Positions 26,065-36,009 of a stretch of DNA of 64,000 bases are shown in pieces. Each line of letters opens with the position of its first letter. Positions within the stretch are counted from its first letter, which is position 1. The notes under the pieces are model-generated. The model was not told where the DNA came from and did not search any database. It was given only the letters and a program-made list of their open reading frames with translations. The translations under genes were made by a program, and so were the position numbers. The stretch is from an uncultured Fluviicola sp. (GTDB taxonomy: Bacteria > Bacteroidota > Bacteroidia > Flavobacteriales_D > Crocinitomicaceae): contig NZ_CABHOL010000024.1 of the NCBI RefSeq assembly GCF_902168135.1, positions 62,001 through 126,000 on the forward strand. The letters are read 5' to 3'.

Positions 26065-29000
26065 ATGAAAAAAATACTACTTATATGTGCAGTTCTGCTG
26101 AGTATCTGCTCGTATGCGCAATTAGCCAACTGGACACCGGTTCCGGGTGGGACGAATTTCCCCACAAATATTTCCGGACAAATACACGGTTTCTGCCGGA
26201 TTAGTCAAATGAAGTTTCACGCTTCAGATACCAATAAATATTATGCGGTTACCGGGGAAGGCGGACTATTCTTCTCAAACGATCAGGGAGCAAACTGGAC
26301 AGTGGCACCCGGAACAGATGTGCTGACGAATAACTGTGCTTCCATTTGTATCGATTATACCAATGATCAACACTTACTTTTGGGAACCGGAGATGCCAAT
26401 TACTATTCCAATAGTTCTGCCGGATTAAGAAAATCAAACGATGGGGGAGTAACTTTTACTGCCACTAGCCTTACAAACTGTTTGGTGATCGAAATTATCC
26501 AAAATTCAACCAATTCTCTGGAATACATTGCTGCTACCAATAAAGGGATTTATAAGTCAACAGATGGAGGAAACAACTGGACGGCTTCTACCGCTACAAA
26601 TATTCCTTTTTCAGACATGAAAATGAATACAGCAGCGAATTCCCAAATTGTTTATGCATGTACGGAGGAAGATGTCCCGCGTTTTTACAGATCCACCAAT
26701 TTCGGTACCAGCTGGACACAAATAACCAGCGGAGTGATTGCTTCAACAGCAAATATCCAGTCGGGATCACGTATTGGTGTAACTCCTGCTAATCCGAATA
26801 TTGTGTATTTATCCATTGTCGGAGGCGGGGGCATTATCCTCAAATCAGTGGATAGCGGTTTGACTTTCACCACCCAAAAAGCGGAAGGGAGTCCCTACAT
26901 CACTTTTTACGATGATGATGTAACAGAAGGCGGACAGGGGAATTACAACCACGCCATCACGGTAGATTTGGTGGATCCCACTAAATTATGGCTGCAATCG
27001 CATTGTACCTGGTATTCCTCAAACAGCGGCGTTACCTGGACATTGTTAACCCACTGGTGGGAAAAATGCCACACGGATATGCATCAAATTGAGCAGGCAC
27101 CGTTCAATCGAAACAAATTGTACAGCATGAACGACGGAGGTGTTTGGTTGAGTACCGACGGTGGGAATAACTGGACTCCGGTAAGTAACGGGCTTTATGC
27201 TTATGAGATCGGCAACAAGTGCGGGATCGGCAGTCAGGTCGACAAAGATTTTATCTCTATCGGAACACAGGATAACGGACGTGTTATCGCCAATGCAAAT
27301 GGATGGTTCACTACCGGTGGTGGAGATGATTATGCCAAGCGTCAATGTGACTATAACGGCAATATTTATTTTGACGGTACGGAACGACAACTCAATCACA
27401 CGGGAGCTACCGGAGATTATGGACTTCCGACAACCAACTGGAATGCATTCGGATTTAACCGCACGAACGTCAATTTAGGATTTGTCGGAGTAACGAATGT
27501 TTATAGAACCACGAATCTGACAGCAGGAACACCGACGTGGACCCAAATATCGACATTCAATCAAACAATCGTGGATATTCACAGTAGTATTGCAGATCCG
27601 AATCGCTTGTATGTATTGGTATCAAACGGCGATGTCTATGTGTCATCCAATGCTTTAGCTGCAAGTCCGACATTTGTATTGCGTACTCCGCCCGGATCAG
27701 CAACTTCCCTCGGAAGTGTTGCAGCCATAGCCAATAATGCGGATATCGTTTATGTATCTGAAAACAATGCGGTTTACAGGTCGGCGGATGCCGGTGCAAC
27801 CTGGACCAATGTAACTTACAACCTCCCGAATGTGAACCACCGAAGAATTTTGGCAGAACAATTCGGGGGAACGGAAGAATTGGTGTTTATAGCAACAAAT
27901 AATGCCGTTTATTACAAAAAAGCCGGGGCAGTAAGCTGGACGAATTACAGTACAAACCTGCCTTCGAGAAGATCTCCGACCGAATTTTCGATGTATGACG
28001 ACGGAACCAATCAATCCCGGATCCGGTACGCGAGTTTTGGAAGAGCTATTTGGGAAAGCGGATTTGATAACCTGCGTCCGTTCAGTGCAAACATTATTGT
28101 TGGGGACAGCGTCATTGATTGTGATAACTCTTCGGTGCTTTATACTCAGGGGTGTGTTGGAGCTGTGAATACTCCGATTACCTATTCCTGGAGTTTCCCT
28201 GGAGGAACACCTTCCACATCCACGGCTGCAAGTGCAAATGTCACTTATCCGGCTACGGGAACCTATAACGTTACATTAACCGCAACGGATGCACTGAATA
28301 ATACATCCACGAGAACCATTGCAGTATTTGTGCAGGTAAATACAGAGCTTGACTTGCCATTGACCGAAGGTTTTGTTGCGGCTGCATTCCCGCCTATGGG
28401 CTGGAGCCAGGTCAATATAGCTAACATTTCGGAGCAGTGGGAGCGCAACTCAGTTGTAGGATCACAGGGTTCGACAGAAAGTATGCAGTACCGCAATTAT
28501 GATCACTACAATGGGAACCAGGATGAAATGAGAAGCAGTACTTACGATTTCACAGGAATGTCGAGTGCTACTTTAACTTTTGATGTGGCATTCAGAAGGT
28601 ATTCTGGAGCCAATTCGGATTCCCTGGCGGTACTTGTTTCAACGGACTGTGGAGCATCATTTACAACGGTTTACTACAAAGGAGGAAACGCCTTGTCGAC
28701 GGTTCCGGGAGATTATACCCCGGATGGATTCGTGCCTACACCTTCCCAATGGCGTACAGAAACGGTAGATATGACGCCTTATATCGGTAATCAGAGCGTG
28801 ATGATCAGTTTTCAGAACAGAGGTCATTACGGACAAAATATCTATATCGATAACATTAATTTGACTGGCGTTATCGCGTCTCCCGGCCCTAATTTCGGTG
28901 CGGCACCGGCAGCTGTTTGTACAGGAGAAACAGTAACTGTAACAGATGCTTCCGTAGGAACTATTACATCCTGGGATTGGGATTTCGGACCCGGAGCTAC

Positions 29001-29829
29001 ACCAGCCACGGCAACGGGCATTGGTCCTCATTCCGTTTCTTATGCTTCGGCAGGAACAAAAACAATTACATTGACGGTTAACGGTGGCGGAACTGTAACA
29101 CACGATGTGACAGTGACGGGAACACCGGCGGTACCAACCATTACAGCAGACGGACCTACAACATTCTGTGCAGGCAACAGTGTCACTTTGACATCATCTG
29201 CTGCAAGCGGTAATACATGGTCGAATGGAGAAACCACATCATCAATAACCGTTTCAAATGCGGGAACGTATACGGTAACAACCTCAAATGGAACTTGTTC
29301 TTCGGCGGCTTCTGCAGGGACTATAGTAGCAGTTAACCCGAATCCAACAGTTGCATTTGCTGCGATTGCAGATCTTTGCCTGAATGATCCGGCGTTCTCA
29401 CTTAACCAGGGAACTCCGGCAGGTGGAACTTACAGCGGGGTAGGTGTCAGCGGCGGTCAATTCAATCCGGCTATTGCAGGAACCGGTGTATCAACCCTGA
29501 CCTATTCGGTTACAGATGGGAATGGTTGTGCCGGGACAGCATCGATCGATGTACAGGTAGATGACTGTGCGGGAATAAAGGAAAGCGAACTTTCGTTTGT
29601 TTCCATTTACCCGAATCCGTCAAACGGATTGTTTACGGTTGATGCTGGGAAGTTGATCATTGAGCATATTGTAGTTTACGACAGCAAAGGAAGAGTCGTA
29701 CGTGAACTCAAAGATTCCAAAAATACAACTGTAAAGATGAACATTTCAGACCTGGCAAACGGAGCATATACGATTAAAGTAATAGCTGCGGGTGCACGTC
29801 AGACAGTTCCGATAGTATTGGAAAAGTAA
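26065..29829 (+). CDS. Large T9SS-secreted BNR/VPS10-like protein with PKD domains
   Basis: 1254 aa. A signal peptide (to about 18) is followed by a beta-propeller of Asp-box repeats through about residue 670, seen as SNDQGANWT, STDGGNNWT, SADAGATWT and similar. A PKD domain follows (about 675-760), then a cleaved-adhesin/MAM-like jelly roll (about 768-935), a second PKD region and an Ig-like tail. The C-terminus has SIYPNPSNGLFTVDAGK and ends NGAYTIKVIAAGARQTVP, the type A T9SS sorting domain. Probably a surface-attached or secreted glycoside- or protein-binding adhesin; a catalytic site was not identified. Confidence 0.88.
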   Translation: MKKILLICAVLLSICSYAQLANWTPVPGGTNFPTNISGQIHGFCRISQMKFHASDTNKYYAVTGEGGLFFSNDQGANWTVAPGTDVLTNNCASICIDYTNDQHLLLGTGDANYYSNSSAGLRKSNDGGVTFTATSLTNCLVIEIIQNSTNSLEYIAATNKGIYKSTDGGNNWTASTATNIPFSDMKMNTAANSQIVYACTEEDVPRFYRSTNFGTSWTQITSGVIASTANIQSGSRIGVTPANPNIVYLSIVGGGGIILKSVDSGLTFTTQKAEGSPYITFYDDDVTEGGQGNYNHAITVDLVDPTKLWLQSHCTWYSSNSGVTWTLLTHWWEKCHTDMHQIEQAPFNRNKLYSMNDGGVWLSTDGGNNWTPVSNGLYAYEIGNKCGIGSQVDKDFISIGTQDNGRVIANANGWFTTGGGDDYAKRQCDYNGNIYFDGTERQLNHTGATGDYGLPTTNWNAFGFNRTNVNLGFVGVTNVYRTTNLTAGTPTWTQISTFNQTIVDIHSSIADPNRLYVLVSNGDVYVSSNALAASPTFVLRTPPGSATSLGSVAAIANNADIVYVSENNAVYRSADAGATWTNVTYNLPNVNHRRILAEQFGGTEELVFIATNNAVYYKKAGAVSWTNYSTNLPSRRSPTEFSMYDDGTNQSRIRYASFGRAIWESGFDNLRPFSANIIVGDSVIDCDNSSVLYTQGCVGAVNTPITYSWSFPGGTPSTSTAASANVTYPATGTYNVTLTATDALNNTSTRTIAVFVQVNTELDLPLTEGFVAAAFPPMGWSQVNIANISEQWERNSVVGSQGSTESMQYRNYDHYNGNQDEMRSSTYDFTGMSSATLTFDVAFRRYSGANSDSLAVLVSTDCGASFTTVYYKGGNALSTVPGDYTPDGFVPTPSQWRTETVDMTPYIGNQSVMISFQNRGHYGQNIYIDNINLTGVIASPGPNFGAAPAAVCTGETVTVTDASVGTITSWDWDFGPGATPATATGIGPHSVSYASAGTKTITLTVNGGGTVTHDVTVTGTPAVPTITADGPTTFCAGNSVTLTSSAASGNTWSNGETTSSITVSNAGTYTVTTSNGTCSSAASAGTIVAVNPNPTVAFAAIADLCLNDPAFSLNQGTPAGGTYSGVGVSGGQFNPAIAGTGVSTLTYSVTDGNGCAGTASIDVQVDDCAGIKESELSFVSIYPNPSNGLFTVDAGKLIIEHIVVYDSKGRVVRELKDSKNTTVKMNISDLANGAYTIKVIAAGARQTVPIVLEK

Positions 29830-29847
29830 CGATAACTTACAGGATGA

Positions 29848-29886
29848 AAGCCCCGGTTTTGTGTATGCAGAGCCGGGGTTTTGTTT
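29848..29886 (+). terminator. Terminator after large T9SS gene
   Basis: CCCCGG, a 16-base loop, CCGGGG, then TTTTGTTTT. Confidence 0.75.
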
Positions 29887-30239
29887 TAGCTATCCGGTGA
29901 GAATAGTTGTCATCCTTTTAAAAGAATTATTCCATATACAAAGTTTAGTTGACAAATAGGATAGAACTTACTTATACTGACAAGTGAAAATGGTGCAGGA
30001 TTACGAATCCATTTGGTTTGAAATGATGCTGTTGGCGATGAAGGGAGTAGATCTAAACCAGGAAGCGATCCGGAAGATTCCTATATGATGTGCTGCATCA
30101 AATTTTCAGCTGTTTTCAAGAAAACATTTGAATACAATCCTTCGGAGCTATAAAGAGAAAGGTACGGAAACAGGACTAAGTCACTTTGTTGTTTTCCCAC
30201 GGATTCCTATCTTTCTACCGTATTTATAAATGTCACCCA
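29887..30239. other. Intergenic region with AraC gene relic
   Basis: About 350 bases. The only content is the relic below and a TATCTTTC promoter-like box at about 30208 for the next gene. Confidence 0.4.
29990..30157 (+). pseudogene. Relic of an AraC-type DNA-binding domain
   Basis: One frame reads MVQDYESIWFEMMLLAMKGV and EAIRKIPI, then stops. A neighbouring frame continues FSAVFKKTFEYNPSEL, which is the closing part of the AraC HTH (compare FxxxFKKxxGxxPSEFR in the intact AraC genes here). The frame break and missing N-terminus mark it as decayed. Confidence 0.4.
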
Positions 30240-30788
30240 TTGGAAAAGCAACCCGAAAACAAGACCTGTTATTACCTCTTACTAAATCCCGATGCGGAAT
30301 CCATGCAATTCCTGGTCGACCGGAAAGCAGCAGCTGCACGTGCAGGAATTCCCGAAAAGTACACGCAAACCTCGAAACCGCACATCACGCTGGTTTCCTG
30401 GGAAGATAAACCGGAGGCCGATGAATGGATGGTAAATGGAATTACTACTGTTCTTCAAAGTCATGAATTGTTGAATGTGCACCTGGGTAAAGCCAGCCTG
30501 GTAGGTCCGCAGTGGGGAAAACACCTGGTGATTGAAGCTAATGCTTCCGAGCCTCTTGCCAAACTGATCGCCGATCTGAAAACAGAAGTTCCGAAAGGCA
30601 GAAAAGGAAAATGGCATCTGACGCTTGCGTATAAAGTTCCGGGCGATAAAATCCCGCAAACGCTCGTCGTAGATCATTTCGATGTCAACCGCGAACTGGT
30701 TTTCGATCAGTTTACCTTATTGAAATACACCTCAGACAGGAAATACGTGGAACTCGGACAGTTTCAGCTAAAAAGAGGCGGTGAATAA
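30240..30788 (+). CDS. 2H phosphoesterase / 2'-5' RNA ligase-like protein
   Basis: No ATG precedes the conserved region in this frame. I place the start at the TTG at 30240 (LEKQPENKTCYYLLLNPD), giving about 182 aa. Two HxT motifs, KPHITLVSW and KWHLTLAYKV, spaced about 85 residues apart, are the paired catalytic motifs of the 2H superfamily (LigT, CPDase). These enzymes act on 2',3'-cyclic phosphate or 2'-5' linked RNA ends. It is cytoplasmic. Neighbours give no further hint. Confidence 0.82.
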   Translation: MEKQPENKTCYYLLLNPDAESMQFLVDRKAAAARAGIPEKYTQTSKPHITLVSWEDKPEADEWMVNGITTVLQSHELLNVHLGKASLVGPQWGKHLVIEANASEPLAKLIADLKTEVPKGRKGKWHLTLAYKVPGDKIPQTLVVDHFDVNRELVFDQFTLLKYTSDRKYVELGQFQLKRGGE

Positions 30789-31129
30789 AAACCACATAGT
30801 TATCATTCAATCCGATAAAACAATTCATTTCTGATTCGCGAAATTCGTGAGATCGCCAACGTTTATGCTTACGCCGGAGCTTGTGCCGCCGCTAAAGCTT
30901 TGGCGACATGCGGTCAGCATAGGCGCATAGCCAAGGCGTAAGCGTTCAGCGTGTAAAACAAAAAAGCTCTGTCCGCGGCGTGCAAATCTACCAAACCATT
31001 CTCCCTGTTCCAACGACTTCATAAATCACCTGTCTTCCCGTAAAGTTTATTCGATAAATACTTGTGTTACAAGGCATCACGAAACCAAAAAAACCGTATT
31101 TTCATCCTGATTTATAAAAACCTCTATTC
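30789..31129. other. Intergenic region with structured repeat
   Basis: 341 bases. It contains the repeat at 30878-30914, enclosed by GCTTACGCC (about 30867) and its complement GGCGTAAGC (about 30935), so it can fold. No gene. Confidence 0.5.
30878..30914. repeat. Short structured intergenic repeat, copy 1
   Basis: AGCTTGTGCCGCCGCTAAAG followed by CTTTGGCGACATGCG. A second copy with a few changes is at 54790-54825, and a weaker one at about 61591-61620. All three are intergenic. Confidence 0.55.
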
Positions 31130-31756
31130 ATGGCAACAATTAAAAACCTGGAGCTCAAAGTAGCTCGCGGGAAAACGAAAAACCGCGCTAAAATTTCATT
31201 AAAGTTTGACGTATCATTTACTCAGGCCGAACGGGCACATAGACTTAAATTTGGTATGTATGCAGGAATCCATGAAATTGATTACTCGGAAGATTCCATA
31301 CTAGCAATCCCGAACGGTTACGAAAGCCTCAGTATTCTGAATCTGAAATATACGGTCAATAAAAGCACCAACAGTGAGGATGATTTTGTGACCTGGCTGA
31401 AACCTCAGGTTATTTATCCCAATGGCAGGGCAAAAGTAAGTTATGAAATAGAGGAGGAAATACTCGTGAAGAACAGGGATGTATCCGAAGAAACGTTTAA
31501 AGCTTTTGTTTACGTAATTCCGGAGATCTTTGCCGGTTTCGGGTGGAGTGAAAAAGCAACTATTCCAAAAGAAGCTGCACCCGTTACCACACCAACTCCG
31601 AAGTCCGAAAGTGGGACAGGAGGGAAGGATGTTTTGGTCACGGAACAAAAAACTCCTCAGCCGGAAGTCAAGCCTAAGCCCGTGGTTGCAGCTAAACCCA
31701 AAGCTGTTAAAAAAGCGGCACCGAAAACGGTGAAACCAACGCAGTCGAAAGCATAA
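31130..31756 (+). CDS. Unknown protein with Lys/Ala/Pro-rich tail
   Basis: A 208-aa protein. Residues 1-145 are a beta-rich globular part (KISLKFDVSFTQAERAHRLK, then VSYEIEEEILVKNRD), with no signal peptide. Residues 148-208 are low-complexity, Lys, Ala, Pro and Thr rich (KPKAVKKAAPKTVKPTQSKA), like a histone-H1 or polymorphic-toxin linker. It converges on the eleven-gene minus-strand cluster and shares its terminator; the globular part could be a companion of that cluster, but this rests on position only. Confidence 0.65.
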   Translation: MATIKNLELKVARGKTKNRAKISLKFDVSFTQAERAHRLKFGMYAGIHEIDYSEDSILAIPNGYESLSILNLKYTVNKSTNSEDDFVTWLKPQVIYPNGRAKVSYEIEEEILVKNRDVSEETFKAFVYVIPEIFAGFGWSEKATIPKEAAPVTTPTPKSESGTGGKDVLVTEQKTPQPEVKPKPVVAAKPKAVKKAAPKTVKPTQSKA

Positions 31757-31790
31757 AAAAAATGGGGGAAGTCAACTTCCCCCATTTTTA
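31757..31790. terminator. Bidirectional terminator between convergent genes
   Basis: AAAAATGGGGGAAGT, loop CA, ACTTCCCCCATTTTT. Perfect and symmetric, serving the 208-aa gene on one side and the eleven-gene cluster on the other. Confidence 0.92.
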
Positions 31791-31806
31791 GTTATTACCG
31801 GATTCA

Positions 31807-34800
31807 TCAGATCTTGGACTTGATAGCATCGTAAACGGTTTGTCCTTCACCTTCGGTTTTGTAGGATATTTTTTCATGAACATAAATATCCGCATTGGTC
31901 AAACTCAATTCCTTCTTCAGTAAATTCACCAAATAGGCCACTGAGTCTGCCTGATCGGCAGGAACAGCATCCCAGGTTTTGGAAGATGCAGTATAAGCAC
32001 CGACTACTTCAATTCCTATGGAATCTCCATTATATGGATATCTGTCCGGGTAGGATTTACCAAGCTCATGATTATGTACTTTTTCTACCCGATCTCCATA
32101 AGAAGTCTTTCCTTCCCAGATCTTTTTAATGGCTTTGCCGTCATCTGCGGAACAGGTTTTTTCCTGTTCACATCGGGAGCGAATCTTTCCGACATGTTGT
32201 GCTTTTCTGTCTGTTCCAACCGTTTGAATGATTTCGCCGTCTTTTCCCACTACAAAGTGAGCTGCTATTCCACTTTTAAATCCGCTTACAGTACCGGATG
32301 TACTGTTGTTTTCTGTTCGGTGTAATACAATTGCAACCGGTGTTATAGCACCTTTATCGGCTTCACTTACTTTTTGGATTTTTATTTTACTGTCGGTAAA
32401 CCACCCTTTTGTAAGCGTACTTGTTCCGGCAGCTGCACCTTTCTTTGTGACAGGTATCTGAATCGTTTCATTCAAACCTGGTTCCCAGGAAGCTGATTTG
32501 CCATTTTTGGAAGCGGTCATTTCCACAAGCTCTTTTACCTGGTTTGCATTTGATTTATCAGAAGCCGGAAGCTTCCATTTACCACGAATAATGGACCACA
32601 AACTTTCTCCGGATTTCACCTTGTAAGTTTCCCAGTTATAATCCGTTGGATTTAAGCTCGCAGAACCCGGAGCGGAGGAACCTTTTTTGGTTGTCGGAAT
32701 GTAAATGGGATCGTTTAATCCGGGCTGCCACCCATCTGATTTGCCATTTCTCGCAACAGTCATCTCGGCAAGTTCTTTTACCTGCTTCACATTGGATGCA
32801 TCGGAAGCCGGAAGGTTCCATTTGCCGCGAATAATAGACCACAAGCTTTCACCGCTCTTAACCTTGTATATTTCCCAGGTGTAATCGTCCGGATTCAAAC
32901 CGAAAGCATGCAGATAGCTTTTCCCTTCAGAGATCCCGTCCGGAGAATAAATAAAACTGTTCGCCCGGGTTTTCCAGCCTTTCAGGAATTGCTCCATTTG
33001 AGGTTTCTTTTCTACCAAACGTTCGTAATATTGGATTCTTTTTGCACGGAATGCGTTAAACAGTTGTTCACCATTTACTGCATTGATTGCATCCAATGTG
33101 TCCCTATCCATAATTCCTGTTACGGGAACCGGTTTGCCCAAACTGTTCAATACACGCTGCATGGTGCGAATGGCATTCGATCCGGCATTGATATAGAAAT
33201 CAACGTATTGATAGGCAACCTGAACATCTTTTATTTCCTCACCCGATAATTTGTTCCAGTAAATCTGCTCGTAAATAAGCCCGGCTTGTTCATCAGTCAA
33301 TTTTTTCAGGTTCTCCAAAGTTGGCTCGACTGCTAAAAGTGATTCACCGTATTTTTGGAAAGTTCCGATGGTGATTCCTTTATTCGTAGCACCACCCGGA
33401 TCTGCCGGATTGTTTACAAATCCTCCTTCGTGCTTCAAAATAGTTGGTAAAAAGGCTTTGAATTTGGCGCTTTTAATATGAGGGAAAGGATCTGAAAATG
33501 ATTTAGACTTTGATAATCTCACAGTTGTTTTAAATGTTAAGAACTCGTCCTCATAATTATTGACATCTCCGTAAACACCGTTTTCAAATAAATCATATTC
33601 TGCATTTCTACGCTTGAAAAGACCTCTTAATCTTCTGCCTCCTGAAGTAACAATATCCATTTCACGGGCAGCATCAGCGAATCGTCCTGCATTAAGATGC
33701 CTTCCAAAATTCCGCGATAAAGTGTTACCAACTCCGGCATTGTATACATAACTTACTGCGGCATCAAATTGATGTTGAGTTAATGTCGGTGTGACAGAAT
33801 TATTTACTGCATTTTCGGCCCATGCCAGGTCACTTTGCAGCAAAGTTTCTGCCTGTGCTTCTGTAATTCCGCTTTGGAACCGATAGTTTCCTCTTCGGTA
33901 AGCCTCAATTTCCGTGTCTGTTAAGCGATGACCATGACCGATGGTTAGGAAACCTGTCCAGGTAGTTGGGTTTCGCACATTCGGGTTTACATCATCATAG
34001 ACATGATCACGATAGCCTTCACAACGTTTCAGGAAGTCGATACCATTTTGGCTCATGCGCAAAGGAGGATTGGCTAACCCGTCGCTATAGTAGGATTGGC
34101 CTTTACTTGTTTTGTTAGTTAGTTGGACATAAGTTGTTCCTTCTATCAAAACACCTTTTTTCACCAATGCCAGTAACTGCCCTTCGCTGTACCCGAATGT
34201 CATTTGTAAATGTGGCTTATCCACGAGGTTTTTAAAATCTCCGCCCCATTCAAAGCCCATTGCTTTACCTTCCTTTCCAATTAAGCTCCAGCGGCTTTGG
34301 TCATACCCCTTTTCATAACCGAAATACGGTTTAATTTCTACCACGTCAATAGCCAATCCGTAATTGTGATAGCTTTCTCCTGCACGTGCATTGGTTACAA
34401 TTTTTCCGGGTTTGGTTCTGCCTTGTGCATACAATTCGTCTTGTTCTTTAAAAGTACGGTATGGATTGCCTGTAACCCGCACTTTCATTCCGTGCTTGCT
34501 TTCCATCAGGTTGATATATTCCGCAACGGTTATTCGGATGTCGGGATGCAGTTCCAAAATTCTTTTATCGGTATGGGTGTCCCAGGTTTTCGGTATGCTT
34601 AAAGCCGACACACGTGCTTTTTGATAAGACAGGCTTAAAGATTGAGATCCTGACCGTGAGGTTACAATAGTTGCATTGTTCCGCACAAAACCAAGATGTC
34701 CGTGATCGTTATGTCCATTTTCTCGTGCCACATTGTTCAGATTACCACTATTTCCCTGGAAATTGAGGGTAAAACCGAATAATCGGGCAGTATCGTAAAG

Positions 34801-35427
34801 TGTCTGGTTATTTTCCTGGCTGAAATTAGGGCTGTTAAAAGCATTTGCAGCCTGGAAACTGGTTCCCTGGCGATTTAAATAGCGAAAATCAATATCTAAA
34901 CCCGAACGGTTCCCGTTGTGGCCGTGTCCTGCATGATGTGGGAAACCGGCTTGCCACGGATCCCGGCCATTGGAGGAAGACATGTCTCCAAGAGATACCG
35001 TGAACTGGTGGTCGGCGTTCAGTCGTCGCATCAAACCGAATAATGCCGCAGCGGTAACAGGAAGTAAAAAATGATCCCCCGGACCGTAAACTACACCATT
35101 ATCCGTTCCTCCGGCGTCAACAGTTCCATAACGTGCGAAACCGGTTCCTGTATCCGGAATCTGCACCAATCCGCTTGCATTGGCAACCAATGTATAGGAG
35201 GGCTGCTGGTTACCTTCGAAAAAGTAACGGTGCGTTGTATTCGTTCCGGCTGTATAAGTAATTGTCCCATTATTTGCGATCACATAATTATGAGGAGTAC
35301 CTGTCTTTGCCATCGATAAATCTGACAAGGACCTTCCATAACCTAAGTTCTGAGGCAATTTCTTTTGAGCTCGTTCAATTTCAAGTAAAACATTTCTTTT
35401 TTGACGTTTCTTTATGAAATTTTCCAT
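31807..35427 (-). CDS. Five-domain peptidoglycan hydrolase without signal peptide
   Basis: 1206 aa, last gene of the minus-strand cluster. Domains in order: a MepA-like/LAS metalloendopeptidase (about 110-250; HNGNRSGLDIDF with Asp178, HNDHGHLGF near 239-247); a VanY/M15-like peptidase (about 275-412; His354, Asp361, His406); a GH24 phage-type lysozyme (about 455-620; Glu470, GFLTIGHGH); a GH108-type muramidase with peptidoglycan-binding part (about 655-825; Glu667 in KHEGGF); two LysM-like repeats (about 852-912 and 934-993); and an N-acetylmuramoyl-alanine amidase_2 domain (about 1025-1200; His1036, His1057). These would cut both glycan and peptide bonds of murein. The N-terminus MENFIKKRQKRN is basic and not a Sec signal, so export needs another route, or the protein is a stored or injected lysin. 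Confidence 0.88.
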   Translation of the reverse strand: MENFIKKRQKRNVLLEIERAQKKLPQNLGYGRSLSDLSMAKTGTPHNYVIANNGTITYTAGTNTTHRYFFEGNQQPSYTLVANASGLVQIPDTGTGFARYGTVDAGGTDNGVVYGPGDHFLLPVTAAALFGLMRRLNADHQFTVSLGDMSSSNGRDPWQAGFPHHAGHGHNGNRSGLDIDFRYLNRQGTSFQAANAFNSPNFSQENNQTLYDTARLFGFTLNFQGNSGNLNNVARENGHNDHGHLGFVRNNATIVTSRSGSQSLSLSYQKARVSALSIPKTWDTHTDKRILELHPDIRITVAEYINLMESKHGMKVRVTGNPYRTFKEQDELYAQGRTKPGKIVTNARAGESYHNYGLAIDVVEIKPYFGYEKGYDQSRWSLIGKEGKAMGFEWGGDFKNLVDKPHLQMTFGYSEGQLLALVKKGVLIEGTTYVQLTNKTSKGQSYYSDGLANPPLRMSQNGIDFLKRCEGYRDHVYDDVNPNVRNPTTWTGFLTIGHGHRLTDTEIEAYRRGNYRFQSGITEAQAETLLQSDLAWAENAVNNSVTPTLTQHQFDAAVSYVYNAGVGNTLSRNFGRHLNAGRFADAAREMDIVTSGGRRLRGLFKRRNAEYDLFENGVYGDVNNYEDEFLTFKTTVRLSKSKSFSDPFPHIKSAKFKAFLPTILKHEGGFVNNPADPGGATNKGITIGTFQKYGESLLAVEPTLENLKKLTDEQAGLIYEQIYWNKLSGEEIKDVQVAYQYVDFYINAGSNAIRTMQRVLNSLGKPVPVTGIMDRDTLDAINAVNGEQLFNAFRAKRIQYYERLVEKKPQMEQFLKGWKTRANSFIYSPDGISEGKSYLHAFGLNPDDYTWEIYKVKSGESLWSIIRGKWNLPASDASNVKQVKELAEMTVARNGKSDGWQPGLNDPIYIPTTKKGSSAPGSASLNPTDYNWETYKVKSGESLWSIIRGKWKLPASDKSNANQVKELVEMTASKNGKSASWEPGLNETIQIPVTKKGAAAGTSTLTKGWFTDSKIKIQKVSEADKGAITPVAIVLHRTENNSTSGTVSGFKSGIAAHFVVGKDGEIIQTVGTDRKAQHVGKIRSRCEQEKTCSADDGKAIKKIWEGKTSYGDRVEKVHNHELGKSYPDRYPYNGDSIGIEVVGAYTASSKTWDAVPADQADSVAYLVNLLKKELSLTNADIYVHEKISYKTEGEGQTVYDAIKSKI

Positions 35428-35457
35428 AATCTGAGTTTTATTAATTGTGAGTAGTGA

Positions 35458-36009
35458 TTAATCTATTTGAAGGGTTTCAACAGCAATAAATTCAAGCTGT
35501 TTGGACTGCAGCAGCTGTTTTTCAGAAGGCAGATGCAAACGATGCAAAACACTGTTGACCGGTTTTTCGTTGAGTATTTTCTTCCATTCGGTATTTCCCT
35601 GACTTTCGTACGGCAAAATCGGCAGTTCGAATGCTCCGTCCTGACCTGCAACCAAAACCCTTGCTTTTGCTTGTGACAAACTATTTTTTACATCCATCGG
35701 ATACGATACCATTAAAACAAAAGAACCTTTGCTGTCTGTTTTAGCTAAATCCACAACCGGTTTTACAGATACTCGTTTGTTTTGAACAAAGATTCCATCC
35801 AATTGCACGGACATTCGCGGAAGCGGGGTTTGTGATCCGTTGCGCACCAATTGTCCGACAATAAGCAGGTAAGCCGAAGTGGTATTTTCTCTGGATACCA
35901 TTACCGGAAGTGAAGGTTGTTTTAATCCGCTTCCGTTGATCTGAAAACCCTCTTTTTGAGGCAGACTGAATCGCTGTACCCGGCTTTGAAGTTTCAGGAG
36001 TCTATTCAT
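35458..36009 (-). CDS. Unknown cluster protein (beta-rich, 183 aa)
   Basis: Its ATG overlaps the TGA of the upstream gene (ATGA), so the two are translationally coupled. The protein is beta-rich; a central segment LLIVGQLVRNGSQTPLPRMSVQLDG and TDSKGSFVLMVSYPMD resembles the carboxypeptidase-regulatory/transthyretin-like fold that carries cargo or links domains. No signal peptide. Ends 30 bases before the giant hydrolase. Possible adaptor between the cluster and the hydrolase; inference from position. Confidence 0.68.
   Translation of the reverse strand: MNRLLKLQSRVQRFSLPQKEGFQINGSGLKQPSLPVMVSRENTTSAYLLIVGQLVRNGSQTPLPRMSVQLDGIFVQNKRVSVKPVVDLAKTDSKGSFVLMVSYPMDVKNSLSQAKARVLVAGQDGAFELPILPYESQGNTEWKKILNEKPVNSVLHRLHLPSEKQLLQSKQLEFIAVETLQID

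Noticed and set aside
30825-31022. Minus-strand frame of 65 aa over the structured repeat
   Set aside because: It lies on repeat DNA with inverted arms and has no start context or recognisable protein.
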